Shown in pieces: positions 36,094-44,878 of a stretch of 64,000 nucleotides of DNA (positions are counted from its first letter, which is position 1; each line of letters begins with the position of its first letter). Made by a program: the position numbers and the translations under genes. This DNA is from Marinobacterium lutimaris (GTDB lineage Bacteria > Pseudomonadota > Gammaproteobacteria > Pseudomonadales > Balneatricaceae), in the NCBI RefSeq assembly GCF_900108065.1, contig NZ_FNVQ01000001.1:2170001-2234000 (forward strand), written 5' to 3'. The notes under the pieces are model-generated. The model worked only from the letters and a program-made list of their open reading frames with translations. It searched no databases and was not told the DNA's origin.

Positions 36094-37188
36094 TCAACTA
36101 CGTTTTCGAGTGTAGTTTTTCCCCTGACGCAGCAACGATAGCACCGCACGAGAAGCCGGAGACAGCAACTCTTCGCCGCGGTGAATAAGGCCATAAGGCT
36201 CCAGTATCCGTGAAAGATCCCGCTGCAATCGTGCCTCTACGGCCACATGCCCCACCATGCCATATTTCATATAGTGCGCTACCGCCGCATCAGGCAACAA
36301 TGTCAGCATGTCATTCTTTTCCAACAGATTAGTGACCATCAGCAAGTTCTCCGCCGTCACGATATGATTGGGCAGGTTCAGCCCACTGCGCTGGAACAGC
36401 GCCTCAAACTCGGCGCGCATTACACTGCCAGCGGGTGGCAATACCCACTCTTTATCCAGCATATCTTTCAACGCAAGACGCACCCCATTTTTAATCAATG
36501 GATGCTCCCTGCGGGCACACACCACCACCGGTTCCGGCGAATAGGGTTTGGGATAAGCGGGATCAGGATAGCTGGATTGGGCAAAAAACGGCGATCCGCC
36601 CCCCGCCTCACCGGGATAGACCGGTTCAGGATACTCCGGCTGAGGAAAAGCCGATTTATGTTGAATCGGCTCATAACAAAAGTTGAGGTGGGCAAAAGCG
36701 TGCTGGATACGCGCCACCAGAATGTCCAGCTCACCATCTTTCAGTATTCCCAACAACTCTTCGCTGGACCCGGTACGAATAGTGATCTCAAGATCAGGGT
36801 GGGTTTCCCTGATTCGGTTAATCGTTTCCGGGATCAAGTCAGTACAGGGCGTAAGTACGGTACCGATTCTTACGTGCCCACTTAACCCCTGACGAATCGA
36901 ATTAACCTCATCAAATGCATTATCCAGCGTTGTCAGCATCGCCCTCGCATAGCGGATCATCGTCTCACCATAGACGGTTGGCATAACGCCTCGCGGGTGG
37001 CGCTGAAACAGCTCGACATTCAGCCCCTCTTCCAGCTCTTTCAACAGCTTGGAAATAGCTGGCTGAGAGATCCCCAAACCCTCCGCCGCATGATTCAGAT
37101 TGGCGGTCTCACCCAACGCAGACAGGACCAGTAGATGCCGATGTTTCAGCTTGGCTCTGATAAACCAGTTGGTGTTAATGGTACGCAT
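36094..37188 (-). CDS. LysR-family regulator with Pro/Tyr-rich insertion, divergent from TRAP/sugar-acid operon
   Basis: The 364-residue protein has a LysR N-terminal winged helix (about 15-75: LLVLSALGETANLNHAAEGL, SQPAISKLLKELEEGL) and a periplasmic-binding-protein-like effector domain of the GbpR/galactose-binding subgroup. At about residues 176-217 (nt 36538-36663) it carries a proline- and tyrosine-rich insertion with repeated YPxP units (PEYPEPVYPG, SYPDPAYPKPYSPEP), not usual between EPI and VVVCARREHPL of this fold. The start at 37186-37188 has GAGG upstream. It most likely controls the divergent dctPQM operon through the dyad at 37198-37219. Confidence 0.88.
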   Translation of the reverse strand: MRTINTNWFIRAKLKHRHLLVLSALGETANLNHAAEGLGISQPAISKLLKELEEGLNVELFQRHPRGVMPTVYGETMIRYARAMLTTLDNAFDEVNSIRQGLSGHVRIGTVLTPCTDLIPETINRIRETHPDLEITIRTGSSEELLGILKDGELDILVARIQHAFAHLNFCYEPIQHKSAFPQPEYPEPVYPGEAGGGSPFFAQSSYPDPAYPKPYSPEPVVVCARREHPLIKNGVRLALKDMLDKEWVLPPAGSVMRAEFEALFQRSGLNLPNHIVTAENLLMVTNLLEKNDMLTLLPDAAVAHYMKYGMVGHVAVEARLQRDLSRILEPYGLIHRGEELLSPASRAVLSLLRQGKNYTRKRS

Positions 37189-37197
37189 ACTTGCCTC

Positions 37198-37219
37198 GAT
37201 ATATTCAATTAAATATATC
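37198..37219. promoter_or_regulatory. Inverted repeat, candidate LysR binding site
   Basis: GATATATT (37198-37205) and AATATATC (37212-37219) form a perfect 8-bp dyad with a 6-bp centre, 10 bp upstream of the lysR start, in the lysR-dctP intergenic region. LysR proteins bind such AT-rich dyads (T-N11-A). Further toward dctP a second dyad, GACCAAC (37286-37292) with GTTGGTC (37310-37316), may be a leader stem or a second site. Confidence 0.55.
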
Positions 37220-37349
37220 AAAGCCTGAATTTAGTATTTGTTCAACATACCCCGCTATTTTAACCTCCATCATGCTCGCTAGATGGACCAACCGGCATGC
37301 ACCCGACGAGTTGGTCGCACGATAAAAAAAACAACCGGAGTATTTAAGG

Positions 37350-38378
37350 ATGAGTAAAATTCGCTTCCGTCCCGTCGCAGCGATTAGCGGCATTGCTGCA
37401 GCTGTAGCACTGTCCACCAGCCTGTCCGCCCAGGCATCACAGCTGTGGAAATTCCAGATCAACGTCAACGCCGGTGACGAACAGTTCAAGATCGCCGAAG
37501 AATGGGCAAAAAACGTCGCTGAAAAGAGTGATGGGGAGATCGAAATCGAACTCCTGCCGAGCAGCTCAATCGTTGGCAATAATGAAACACTCGACGCCGT
37601 TGGCGCAGGCATTCTGCAGGGCCATATCACTGACCCGAGCTACTTCGCCGGCAAAAACCCGGCCTTTGCCGTTTACGGCAACATGGTTGGCGCCTGGTCT
37701 GACCCTTACCAGTTCCTCGATTACATGCGTAACTATGGTGGCGAAGAGCGTTACAACGCCCTGGTAGAGCCTTACAACGTTCACTTGATTCGCGCCGGCG
37801 CCATGATCCCCGAGGCACTGATCACCAAACGTAAAATCGAAACCATGGAAGACTTTAAAGGCCTGAAGATCCGCGCCCCTGAAGGCATGGTCTCCAACAT
37901 CTTCCAGCTGGCCGGTGCAGCCCCGGTCAATCTGCCCACCTCTGAGGTTTATACCGCACTGGAAAAAGGCGTAATCGACGCAGCGGACTACACCGTATTC
38001 GCCACCAACTACACCCAGGGATATCACAAGTACGCTCCGGCCGCGGCTTACCCGGGTTTCCACTCTATGCCGATGATGGGCATCTCCCTGAACAAAGACA
38101 TCTGGGAAAGCCTTTCTGCGGAAGATCAGAAGATGCTGGAAGACTCCGTCGATGAATTTGTCGACGCACTCTACAACCAGTTGACCGAAGCAGACCAGGA
38201 GCAGGTCAAGATCGCCAAGGAAAACGGCGTGACTATCAGCACCCTGTCACCTGAAGAGCTGAAGAAGTTCCGTTCTGCTGCACAGCAAGAGTGGAACAAC
38301 TGGCGCGAGAAAACCCCGGCCGCCAAAGATGCCGTAGAGAGCATCACTGCTTACCTGAAGCAGAACGACCTGCTCTAA
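37350..38378 (+). CDS. TRAP transporter substrate-binding protein (DctP family)
   Basis: The 342-residue precursor has a Sec signal peptide (about 1-29, ending in SLSAQA) and the DctP fold: the conserved arginine in GLKIRAPEGMVSN (binding the carboxylate of the ligand), PVNLPTSEVYTALEKGVIDAADY and the AYPGFHSMPMMGISLNKDIW segment. It captures an organic acid in the periplasm and delivers it to DctQM. With the downstream enzymes the ligand is likely an aldonic acid. It is the first gene of the operon, followed by a hairpin. Confidence 0.92.
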   Translation: MSKIRFRPVAAISGIAAAVALSTSLSAQASQLWKFQINVNAGDEQFKIAEEWAKNVAEKSDGEIEIELLPSSSIVGNNETLDAVGAGILQGHITDPSYFAGKNPAFAVYGNMVGAWSDPYQFLDYMRNYGGEERYNALVEPYNVHLIRAGAMIPEALITKRKIETMEDFKGLKIRAPEGMVSNIFQLAGAAPVNLPTSEVYTALEKGVIDAADYTVFATNYTQGYHKYAPAAAYPGFHSMPMMGISLNKDIWESLSAEDQKMLEDSVDEFVDALYNQLTEADQEQVKIAKENGVTISTLSPEELKKFRSAAQQEWNNWREKTPAAKDAVESITAYLKQNDLL

Positions 38379-38392
38379 AACCTCTGTAAAAC

Positions 38393-38412
38393 GGCCCGCC
38401 AACAGGCGGGCC
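38393..38412 (+). terminator. Intercistronic hairpin between dctP and dctQ
   Basis: GGCCCGCC (38393-38400) and GGCGGGCC (38405-38412) form a perfect 8-bp GC-rich stem with the 4-nt loop AACA, 14 nt after the dctP stop. There is no T-run, so it is likely a partial terminator or 3' mRNA stabiliser that lets the binding protein be made in excess of the membrane subunits. Confidence 0.7.
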
Positions 38413-38430
38413 ACAGACCGGACGACCCCC

Positions 38431-39024
38431 ATGAGTAAATACCACCATCCCTCCGAATCGGAGCAGGAGCTGAGCGGCCTGCACGCCAGCAGCGAGCTGG
38501 ACTCATCGCTCCCCGATGCTGATAAAGAGATCACAGCAATGGACCGGCTGGTTGAAAAAGCCGGGAAACTCTGTGCCTGGCTGGTGCTGCTTGCAATGGC
38601 AATCAGCGTTTACGAAGTAATCATGCGCTATGTCTTCAATTCGCCTACGACCTGGGTACATGAAACCACGACCTTCCTGGTCGCTGCGATCTTCGCTCTG
38701 GGCGGCCCTTACACACTGGCGCGCAACCGCCATATACAGATCAACGTACTGCACGACATCCTGCCTCCGGGCGGGCGCCGCTGGCTAAAGCTGGTGCAAC
38801 TGCTGCTCGGCATCGGCTTTTGTGTGGCAATCGGTTACGCAGCGTGGATTCTCGCCTGGAACGCGACCCATACACCGGGTGGTGAATGGCGCCTGCAGAC
38901 TTCCGGCTCCTCCTGGAATTCACCGCTGCCTGCGTTCACCAAGTTGATCGTACTTCTCTCTGTTGTACTGATGGCTGTCCAGCTGTTAGTCCGGTTCGGC
39001 GCTTTCTTCCGCCGTAAACCCTGA
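38431..39024 (+). CDS. TRAP transporter small permease (DctQ family)
   Basis: The 197-residue protein has four membrane helices characteristic of DctQ (about 46-66, 82-101, 118-140 and 165-186) and the conserved RYVFNSPTTWVHETTTFLV segment. It forms the inner-membrane complex with DctM. A charged N-terminal tail of about 35 residues is longer than usual. It begins 52 nt after dctP and ends 19 nt before dctM. Confidence 0.9.
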   Translation: MSKYHHPSESEQELSGLHASSELDSSLPDADKEITAMDRLVEKAGKLCAWLVLLAMAISVYEVIMRYVFNSPTTWVHETTTFLVAAIFALGGPYTLARNRHIQINVLHDILPPGGRRWLKLVQLLLGIGFCVAIGYAAWILAWNATHTPGGEWRLQTSGSSWNSPLPAFTKLIVLLSVVLMAVQLLVRFGAFFRRKP

Positions 39025-39043
39025 TAGCTGCGAGTAATTCCCG

Positions 39044-40342
39044 ATGACTATTGAAATAGCAACTTACCTACTGATCTCGTCGATATTCGGCTTGCTCATT
39101 ATCGGAATTCCGTTGGCCTTCGTAACAGGCCTGGTCGCGGTCCTGTTTACCTTGGGTTGGTTCGGCCCTAATGCGATTCCGCTGGTTGGCAGCCGAATCT
39201 ACGGATTTATCACTGAGTACTCCCTGGTCGCCGTACCGATGTTTGTCTTTATGGCCGGCCTTCTCGACCGTTCCGGCATGGCCAGAGACCTGTTCAACTC
39301 GATGCGAGTGTTCTCCGGACGCCTGCCTGGCGGTGTAGCGGTACAAACACTGGTGGTAGCGTTCTTCCTCGCAGCCATCTCCGGCATCATCGGCGGTGAA
39401 ATCGTTCTATTGGGCGTCCTCGCCCTGCCGCAGATGCTACGCCTGGGCTACGACAAACGGATCGCCATCGGCGTGGTTTGTGCTGGCGGCTCGCTTGGCA
39501 CCATGGTTCCTCCCTCCATCGTATTGATCATCTACGGCCTGATTTCCAGCGTCTCGATTGCAGACCTGTTCAAAGCCGCATTTATCCCGGCATTCATCCT
39601 GATGGGTGCGTACATGGCTTACGTGATTTTTATGTGCGCCAGAAACCCTGCTATGGGCGGGGCTCATATCACCGAAGACGATCAGCCCAAGATCAGCTTC
39701 AAGGAAGCGGTAAAAGGGATCTCTGGTCCGCTGATCATTGCCGGCATGGTGCTGGGTTCAATTTACGGTGGCATCGCCTCCGTCACTGAGGCTGCAGCCA
39801 TGGGCGCAGCTGGGGTGCTGGCAGCAGTGAAGCTGCGCGGGGAGTTCAGTTTCAAGCTGCTGCGCGAGAGCCTGACACAAACACTGGAAACCTGCGGCAT
39901 GATCGTCTGGATCGGCATCGGCGCTGCCTGCCTGGTTGGCGTCTACAACCTGATGGGCGGTAACCGCTTTGTCTCCAATGCGATTCTCGGGCTCGATGTC
40001 GCACCGATCCTGGTCATCCTGGTAATGATGCTGATCTTCCTGCTGCTCGGCATGTTCCTGGACTGGATTGGTATTGCCATGCTCTGCCTGCCGATCTTTG
40101 TCCCGATCGTAGTCCAGCTCGGCTTCAACCCGGTGTGGTTCGGCATTCTGTTCGCCATCAACATGCAAGTGTCCTACATAAGTCCACCCTTTGGCCCCGC
40201 CGCTTTCTACCTCAAGAGTGTGGCGCCACCAGATATATCACTGAAAGACATATTCGGATCGATGGTGCCCTTCATCGTCATCCAGCTCTGCGTCCTCGGC
40301 CTGATGCTCGCGTATCCCGAGATGACGACCTGGGCACTCTAA
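39044..40342 (+). CDS. TRAP transporter large permease (DctM family)
   Basis: A 432-residue Na+-coupled permease with about 12 hydrophobic segments. Family motifs: VPMFVFMAGLLDRSGMARDLF, GGVAVQTLVVAFFLAAISGI, GGSLGTMVPPSIVLIIYGLI and SYISPPFGPAAFYLKSVAPP. It completes the transporter with the upstream DctP and DctQ. The next gene (sugar-acid dehydratase) starts 67 nt downstream without a terminator, so transport and catabolism are in one operon. Confidence 0.93.
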   Translation: MTIEIATYLLISSIFGLLIIGIPLAFVTGLVAVLFTLGWFGPNAIPLVGSRIYGFITEYSLVAVPMFVFMAGLLDRSGMARDLFNSMRVFSGRLPGGVAVQTLVVAFFLAAISGIIGGEIVLLGVLALPQMLRLGYDKRIAIGVVCAGGSLGTMVPPSIVLIIYGLISSVSIADLFKAAFIPAFILMGAYMAYVIFMCARNPAMGGAHITEDDQPKISFKEAVKGISGPLIIAGMVLGSIYGGIASVTEAAAMGAAGVLAAVKLRGEFSFKLLRESLTQTLETCGMIVWIGIGAACLVGVYNLMGGNRFVSNAILGLDVAPILVILVMMLIFLLLGMFLDWIGIAMLCLPIFVPIVVQLGFNPVWFGILFAINMQVSYISPPFGPAAFYLKSVAPPDISLKDIFGSMVPFIVIQLCVLGLMLAYPEMTTWAL

Positions 40343-40409
40343 CCCTTACCCCAAATTATTGACTCCGGCCCTGCGCGGGTCGGGAGATCACGAATAAGAG
40401 GCAATAATC

Positions 40410-42152
40410 ATGAAAAAGAAGACAGATCTGCGTTCTGCCCAGTGGTTTGGCACCATCGACAAAAACGGCTTCATGTACCGCTCATGGATGAAGAACCAGG
40501 GCACCCCTGACCACGAGTTTCAGGGCAAACCGATCATCGGTATCTGTAACACCTGGTCGGAACTGACCCCGTGTAACGCCCACTTCCGCCGCATTGCCGA
40601 CCGTGTAAAACAGGGCGTCCTGGAAGCCGGCGGCTACCCGGTGGAATTCCCGGTATTCTCTAACGGCGAATCCAACCTGCGCCCCACCGCCATGTTCACC
40701 CGTAACCTCGCGAGTATGGACGTGGAGGAAGCGATCCGTGGCAACCCGGTTGATGCGGTCGTGCTTCTAGCCGGCTGTGACAAAACCACCCCTGCCCTGC
40801 TGATGGGGGCCGCGAGCTGCGATATTCCAGCTATTCTCGTCACCGGCGGACCGATGCTGAACGGCAAGCACAAGGGTAAAACCATCGGTTCCGGCACCGC
40901 GGTATGGCAGCTGCATGAAGAGGTAAAAGCCGGCAAGATCTCCATTGAAGAGTTCCTCAGCGCCGAGCGCAGCATGTCCCGTTCGGAAGGCACCTGTAAC
41001 ACCATGGGTACCGCATCCACCATGGCCTGCATGGCGGAATCCCTGGGCGTTACTCTGCCTTATAACGCAGCTATTCCGGCCGTTGATGCCTCACGTTACA
41101 CCCTGGCCCACCTGTCCGGCATGCGTATCGTCGACATGGTCTGGGAAGACCTGCGTCTCTCCAAGCTGCTCACCCGTGAAGCGTTCGAGAACGCTATCCG
41201 CACCAACGCCGCCATCGGCGGTTCCACCAACGCAGCGATCCACCTCAAGGCGATCGCAGGACGTATCGGTGTGGATCTGGAACTGGATGACTGGACCCGT
41301 ATCGGCCGCGGCACCCCGACTATTCTCGACCTGATGCCCTCAGGCCGCTTCCTGATGGAAGACTTCTGCTACGCAGGTGGCCTCCCGGCAGTCCTGCGCA
41401 CGCTGGGCGATGCCAATCTTCTGCCGCACAAAGACGCCCTGACCGCAAACGGCAAGACCCTGTGGGAAAACGTCTGCAACGCGGACAACTACAACACCGA
41501 GGTTATACGCACACTCGAAAACCCGCTGGTCGATGATGGCGGTCTTTGCATTCTACGCGGCAACCTGGCACCCCGCGGCGCCGTACTCAAACCGTCTGCA
41601 GCCAGCCCGCATCTGATGCAGCACCGCGGTAAAGCCGTAGTGTTTGAAGACTTTGACGACTACAAAGCCCGCATCGCAGACCCGGACCTGGATGTGGATG
41701 AAAACTCCGTCATGGTCTTGAAGAACTGCGGTCCGCGTGGTTATCCAGGCATGGCTGAGGTCGGCAATATGGGCCTTCCGCCCAAGCTGCTGGAGCGCGG
41801 CATCACCGACATGGTCCGTATCTCAGACGCCCGCATGAGCGGCACCGCCTACGGTACCGTTGTGCTGCACACCGCCCCGGAAACAGCTGTTGGCGGCCCG
41901 ATCGCCATCGTGCAGAACGGCGACTGGATCGAGCTGGATTCCGCCAACGGCGCACTCAACATCGACATCTCCGATGAAGAGCTGCAGGCACGTCTGGACA
42001 AACACAATGCGGAAAAACCAGTAAACCCGCTGATCGCCCAGGGTGGCTACCGCAGCCTCTACATCGAGCATGTGATGCAGGCAGACGATGGCTGCGACTT
42101 TGATTTCCTTGTCGGTTGCCGCGGCTCCGACGTGCCGCGCCACTCTCACTGA
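40410..42152 (+). CDS. IlvD/Edd-family sugar-acid dehydratase (L-arabinonate dehydratase-like)
   Basis: The 580-residue enzyme removes water from an aldonate C2-C3 to give a 2-keto-3-deoxy acid, using a 2Fe-2S cluster and Mg2+. Cluster cysteines are Cys55 (ELTPCNAHF), Cys123 (LAGCDKTTPA) and Cys196 (SEGTCNTMG). Length and these motifs place it with the pentonate/hexonate dehydratases (L-arabinonate, D-xylonate) rather than dihydroxyacid dehydratase IlvD (about 560-615, different N-terminus). The AraD1 and semialdehyde dehydrogenase genes behind it argue for a pentonate; the exact stereoisomer cannot be read from the sequence. Confidence 0.88.
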   Translation: MKKKTDLRSAQWFGTIDKNGFMYRSWMKNQGTPDHEFQGKPIIGICNTWSELTPCNAHFRRIADRVKQGVLEAGGYPVEFPVFSNGESNLRPTAMFTRNLASMDVEEAIRGNPVDAVVLLAGCDKTTPALLMGAASCDIPAILVTGGPMLNGKHKGKTIGSGTAVWQLHEEVKAGKISIEEFLSAERSMSRSEGTCNTMGTASTMACMAESLGVTLPYNAAIPAVDASRYTLAHLSGMRIVDMVWEDLRLSKLLTREAFENAIRTNAAIGGSTNAAIHLKAIAGRIGVDLELDDWTRIGRGTPTILDLMPSGRFLMEDFCYAGGLPAVLRTLGDANLLPHKDALTANGKTLWENVCNADNYNTEVIRTLENPLVDDGGLCILRGNLAPRGAVLKPSAASPHLMQHRGKAVVFEDFDDYKARIADPDLDVDENSVMVLKNCGPRGYPGMAEVGNMGLPPKLLERGITDMVRISDARMSGTAYGTVVLHTAPETAVGGPIAIVQNGDWIELDSANGALNIDISDEELQARLDKHNAEKPVNPLIAQGGYRSLYIEHVMQADDGCDFDFLVGCRGSDVPRHSH

Positions 42153-42181
42153 TGTCTGACCCCAACATCGAGGAACGCACA

Positions 42182-43183
42182 ATGATTCGTCTTATTCAGT
42201 ACATCGATTCAGACAACCAGCGTCGCGTCGGTATCGTCGATACCGTTGGCGGCGAGCAGATTCAGCGGCTCGAGGGCGCTGTCAGTGTTTATGCACTGGC
42301 ACAGCAAGCCATCGAGAACTCCAGCGATCTTGAAACACTGGTCAAAAGTCTGCCAACTCGTGCCGAGGAAGCTACGCTCAGCTCCCTGCTTGAAGCCAAA
42401 CGTGTGCTGGCACCGGTAGATCACCCTGATCCTGCGCACCTTTACGTCACCGGTACCGGCCTTACCCATACCGGCAGCGCCGATACCCGCGACAAGATGC
42501 ATACCGCCGACAGTGCCGAGATCCAGCAGTCAGATTCCATGAAGATGTTCCGCATGGGCCTGGAAGGCGGCAAACCCGCCGCTGGAGAAGCCGGTGTGCA
42601 GCCGGAGTGGTTCTACAAGGGTGACGGCAGCATTGTCGTGCACCCAGAGCACAGCTTCCCGATCCCCTCTTTCAGCCTGGATGCGAGCGAAGAACCGGAA
42701 CTGGTCGGCTGCTACCTGAATGGACCGGACGGAACGCCTTACCGCATCGGCTACGCGCTGGGCAACGAACTGTCCGACCACATCACCGAGCGCGAAAACT
42801 ACCTGTTTCTGGCCCACTCCAAGCTAAGAGTCTGCTCATTCGGACCGGAGCTGCTGATCGGCGAACTACCCGAGAATATTCAGGGCACCAGCCGCATCCG
42901 CCGGAATGGCGAGCCGATCTGGGAGAAAGCCTTTGCCAGTGGTGAAGCGAACATGTCGCACACCTTCGCGAACCTGGAGCACCACCATTTCAAATACAAA
43001 CTGTTCTGTCGCCCAGGCGATATTCACCTGCACTACTTCGGCACCGCCACTCTTAGTTTTGCGGATATGCGTACCGAAGCAGGCGATCAGTTTGAAATCA
43101 GTGCTGATGCATTCGGTAAACCGCTACGCAACAACTGGGAAGTGGTCCAGGAACCGGACTGCGTCACTGTAAAAACGCTCTGA
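42182..43183 (+). CDS. AraD1/GguC-family FAH-fold protein (probable 2-keto-3-deoxy-pentonate dehydratase)
   Basis: The 333-residue protein belongs to the fumarylacetoacetase-like fold in its AraD1 (GguC) subgroup: LYVTGTGLTHTGSADTRDKMH, EWFYKGDGSIVVHPEHSFPIPSF and GYALGNELSDHITERENYLFLAHSKLRVCSFGPEL are typical. AraD1 proteins are assigned to conversion of 2-keto-3-deoxy-L-arabinonate to alpha-ketoglutarate semialdehyde, substituting for the DHDPS-type AraD; metal ligands are expected in the FAH Glu/Asp triad. The ATG at 42182 has GAGGAACG upstream. It lies 29 nt after the dehydratase. Confidence 0.82.
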   Translation: MIRLIQYIDSDNQRRVGIVDTVGGEQIQRLEGAVSVYALAQQAIENSSDLETLVKSLPTRAEEATLSSLLEAKRVLAPVDHPDPAHLYVTGTGLTHTGSADTRDKMHTADSAEIQQSDSMKMFRMGLEGGKPAAGEAGVQPEWFYKGDGSIVVHPEHSFPIPSFSLDASEEPELVGCYLNGPDGTPYRIGYALGNELSDHITERENYLFLAHSKLRVCSFGPELLIGELPENIQGTSRIRRNGEPIWEKAFASGEANMSHTFANLEHHHFKYKLFCRPGDIHLHYFGTATLSFADMRTEAGDQFEISADAFGKPLRNNWEVVQEPDCVTVKTL

Positions 43184-43199
43184 ATCCTAGGAGGAAACT

Positions 43200-44777
43200 A
43201 TGCAATTCGACGGCAGACACCTGATTAACGGACAGTTTCAGGCCGAGGGTAACGAGACCTTCCAGGTTGCAAATGCAGCGACCACCGAAACACTGAACGG
43301 AGCCTTCACCCTGGCGCTGGAAAGCGACGTGAACAAGGCCTGCGAACTGGCAGCCAAGGCTTTTCCGATCTACTCGGAGCTGCGCCTTGAAGAGCGCGCA
43401 ATATTCCTCGAGACCGCCGCTTCTGAAATAGATGGCATCGTCGATGATCTGGTAGCCCGCATCGGCGAAGAGACCGGCCTGCCAGAAGCTCGCGTCCGCG
43501 GTGAAACAGGCCGTACCACTGGTCAGCTTCGCCTGTTCGCCAAAGTATTGCGCCGCGGCGACTACCTTCAGGCGCGCATCGATACCGCCATGCCGGAGCG
43601 TCAGCCGCTACCGCGCCCGGATATCCGCCAATACAATCAGGCCCTGGGCCCGGTTGCCGTGTTTGGCGCCAGCAACTTCCCGATGGCGTTTTCGGTAGCC
43701 GGTGGCGATACCGCATCAGCACTTGCTGCTGGTTGCCCTGTCGTGGCCCGCGCTCACTCCGGCCACCCGGGTACCGCAGAACTGGTCGGCAAAGCGATGG
43801 TACGCGCCGTTGAAAAATGCGGACTGCCCGCCGGGGTTTTCTCCCTGATTCAGGGCAAAGGTCACCATATCGGTGGCGCGCTGGTTAAGCATCCCGCTAT
43901 CAAGGCGGTAGGCTTTACCGGATCTCTCGGTGGCGGTCGTGCGCTATGCGACGCTGCAGCCAGCCGCCCTGAACCGATTCCTGTTTTCGCTGAAATGGGC
44001 AGCATCAACCCGGTATATCTGCTGCCACGCGCACTGGAAGCCAACGCAGAGAAGCTGGCAGAAGGTTTCGTTACTTCTCTGACCATGGGCACTGGGCAGT
44101 TCTGTACTAATCCGGGATTGGTGATAGCTGCAAAAGGTGAGGGCCTGAACCGCTTCAAGGCAAAAGTTGCAGAGTTGATCAGCAACGCCCCCGCCGGCGT
44201 TATGCTCAACGCCGGTACGCTAAACGGCTTCAACAAACAGCAGGATAAATACCGCAACGAGGCGGCACTGATCGGCGAAGGCCCAAGCGCTGAAAATCGC
44301 GCCCGCGCCAGCCTCTTCGGAGCCGATCTTGCCGACTGGGCGGGTAATGAAACCCTGCATGAAGAAGCCTTCGGCCCCTGTTCACTGCTGGTGGAAACCG
44401 CAACTGACGCGCAGTTTGTTGAAGCTACGCAAAAACTCGAGGGGCAGCTGACTGCAACTCTTTGGGGCGCAGATGCCGAGCTTGAATCCTATCAGCCCCT
44501 GCTGAACGAGCTTTCCCGCAAAGTGGGCCGCATTCTGGTTAACGGCTGGCCGACAGGCGTTGAAGTATGTGACTCCATGACGCATGGCGGCCCTTACCCT
44601 GCCTGCTCCGTCGCTGGTTCCACCTCCGTGGGTACCCGTGCCATCGAGCGCTTTGTGCGCCCGGTCAGCTTCCAGGATATGCCGGACACCTGCCTGCCCG
44701 CACCACTGAAAAACGCCAACCCGCTGAGCATTTCCAGGCTGGTTAACGGCGCACCGAGCACCGACCCGATCGCCTGA
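43200..44777 (+). CDS. Alpha-ketoglutarate semialdehyde dehydrogenase (aldehyde dehydrogenase, NADP+)
   Basis: A 525-residue ALDH with catalytic Cys302 (GTGQFCTNPG) and general base Glu265 (FAEMGSINP) and the NAD(P)-binding FTGSLGGGRAL. The GQFCTNPG and EMGSINPV signatures are those of the KGSADH/fatty-aldehyde NADP+ subgroup used in pentose-acid and glucarate pathways to oxidise 2,5-dioxopentanoate to 2-oxoglutarate. A strong AGGAGG ribosome site precedes it, 16 nt after the AraD1 stop. Confidence 0.88.
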   Translation: MQFDGRHLINGQFQAEGNETFQVANAATTETLNGAFTLALESDVNKACELAAKAFPIYSELRLEERAIFLETAASEIDGIVDDLVARIGEETGLPEARVRGETGRTTGQLRLFAKVLRRGDYLQARIDTAMPERQPLPRPDIRQYNQALGPVAVFGASNFPMAFSVAGGDTASALAAGCPVVARAHSGHPGTAELVGKAMVRAVEKCGLPAGVFSLIQGKGHHIGGALVKHPAIKAVGFTGSLGGGRALCDAAASRPEPIPVFAEMGSINPVYLLPRALEANAEKLAEGFVTSLTMGTGQFCTNPGLVIAAKGEGLNRFKAKVAELISNAPAGVMLNAGTLNGFNKQQDKYRNEAALIGEGPSAENRARASLFGADLADWAGNETLHEEAFGPCSLLVETATDAQFVEATQKLEGQLTATLWGADAELESYQPLLNELSRKVGRILVNGWPTGVEVCDSMTHGGPYPACSVAGSTSVGTRAIERFVRPVSFQDMPDTCLPAPLKNANPLSISRLVNGAPSTDPIA

Positions 44778-44786
44778 TCGATCACC

Positions 44787-44846
44787 GGGCGCCGCCTGGC
44801 GCCCTCCTAACTTCTAGGGCTCTGCCACACCGATACGCTCGGTGTG
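44787..44846 (+). repeat. Two stem-loops before the aldolase-dehydrogenase gene pair
   Basis: GGGCGCC (44787-44793) with GGCGCCC (44798-44804), 4-nt loop; and CACACCGA (44826-44833) with TCGGTGTG (44839-44846), 5-nt loop. They fill the longest gap inside the enzyme part of the operon, between the semialdehyde dehydrogenase and acetaldehyde dehydrogenase genes. No T-run follows the first stem; CGTTTTGCCTTTTTG follows the second, so partial termination or RNA processing that sets different levels for the last two genes is plausible. Confidence 0.6.
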
Positions 44847-44878
44847 CAGGTCCCGTTTTGCCTTTTTGAGGTGAACAG

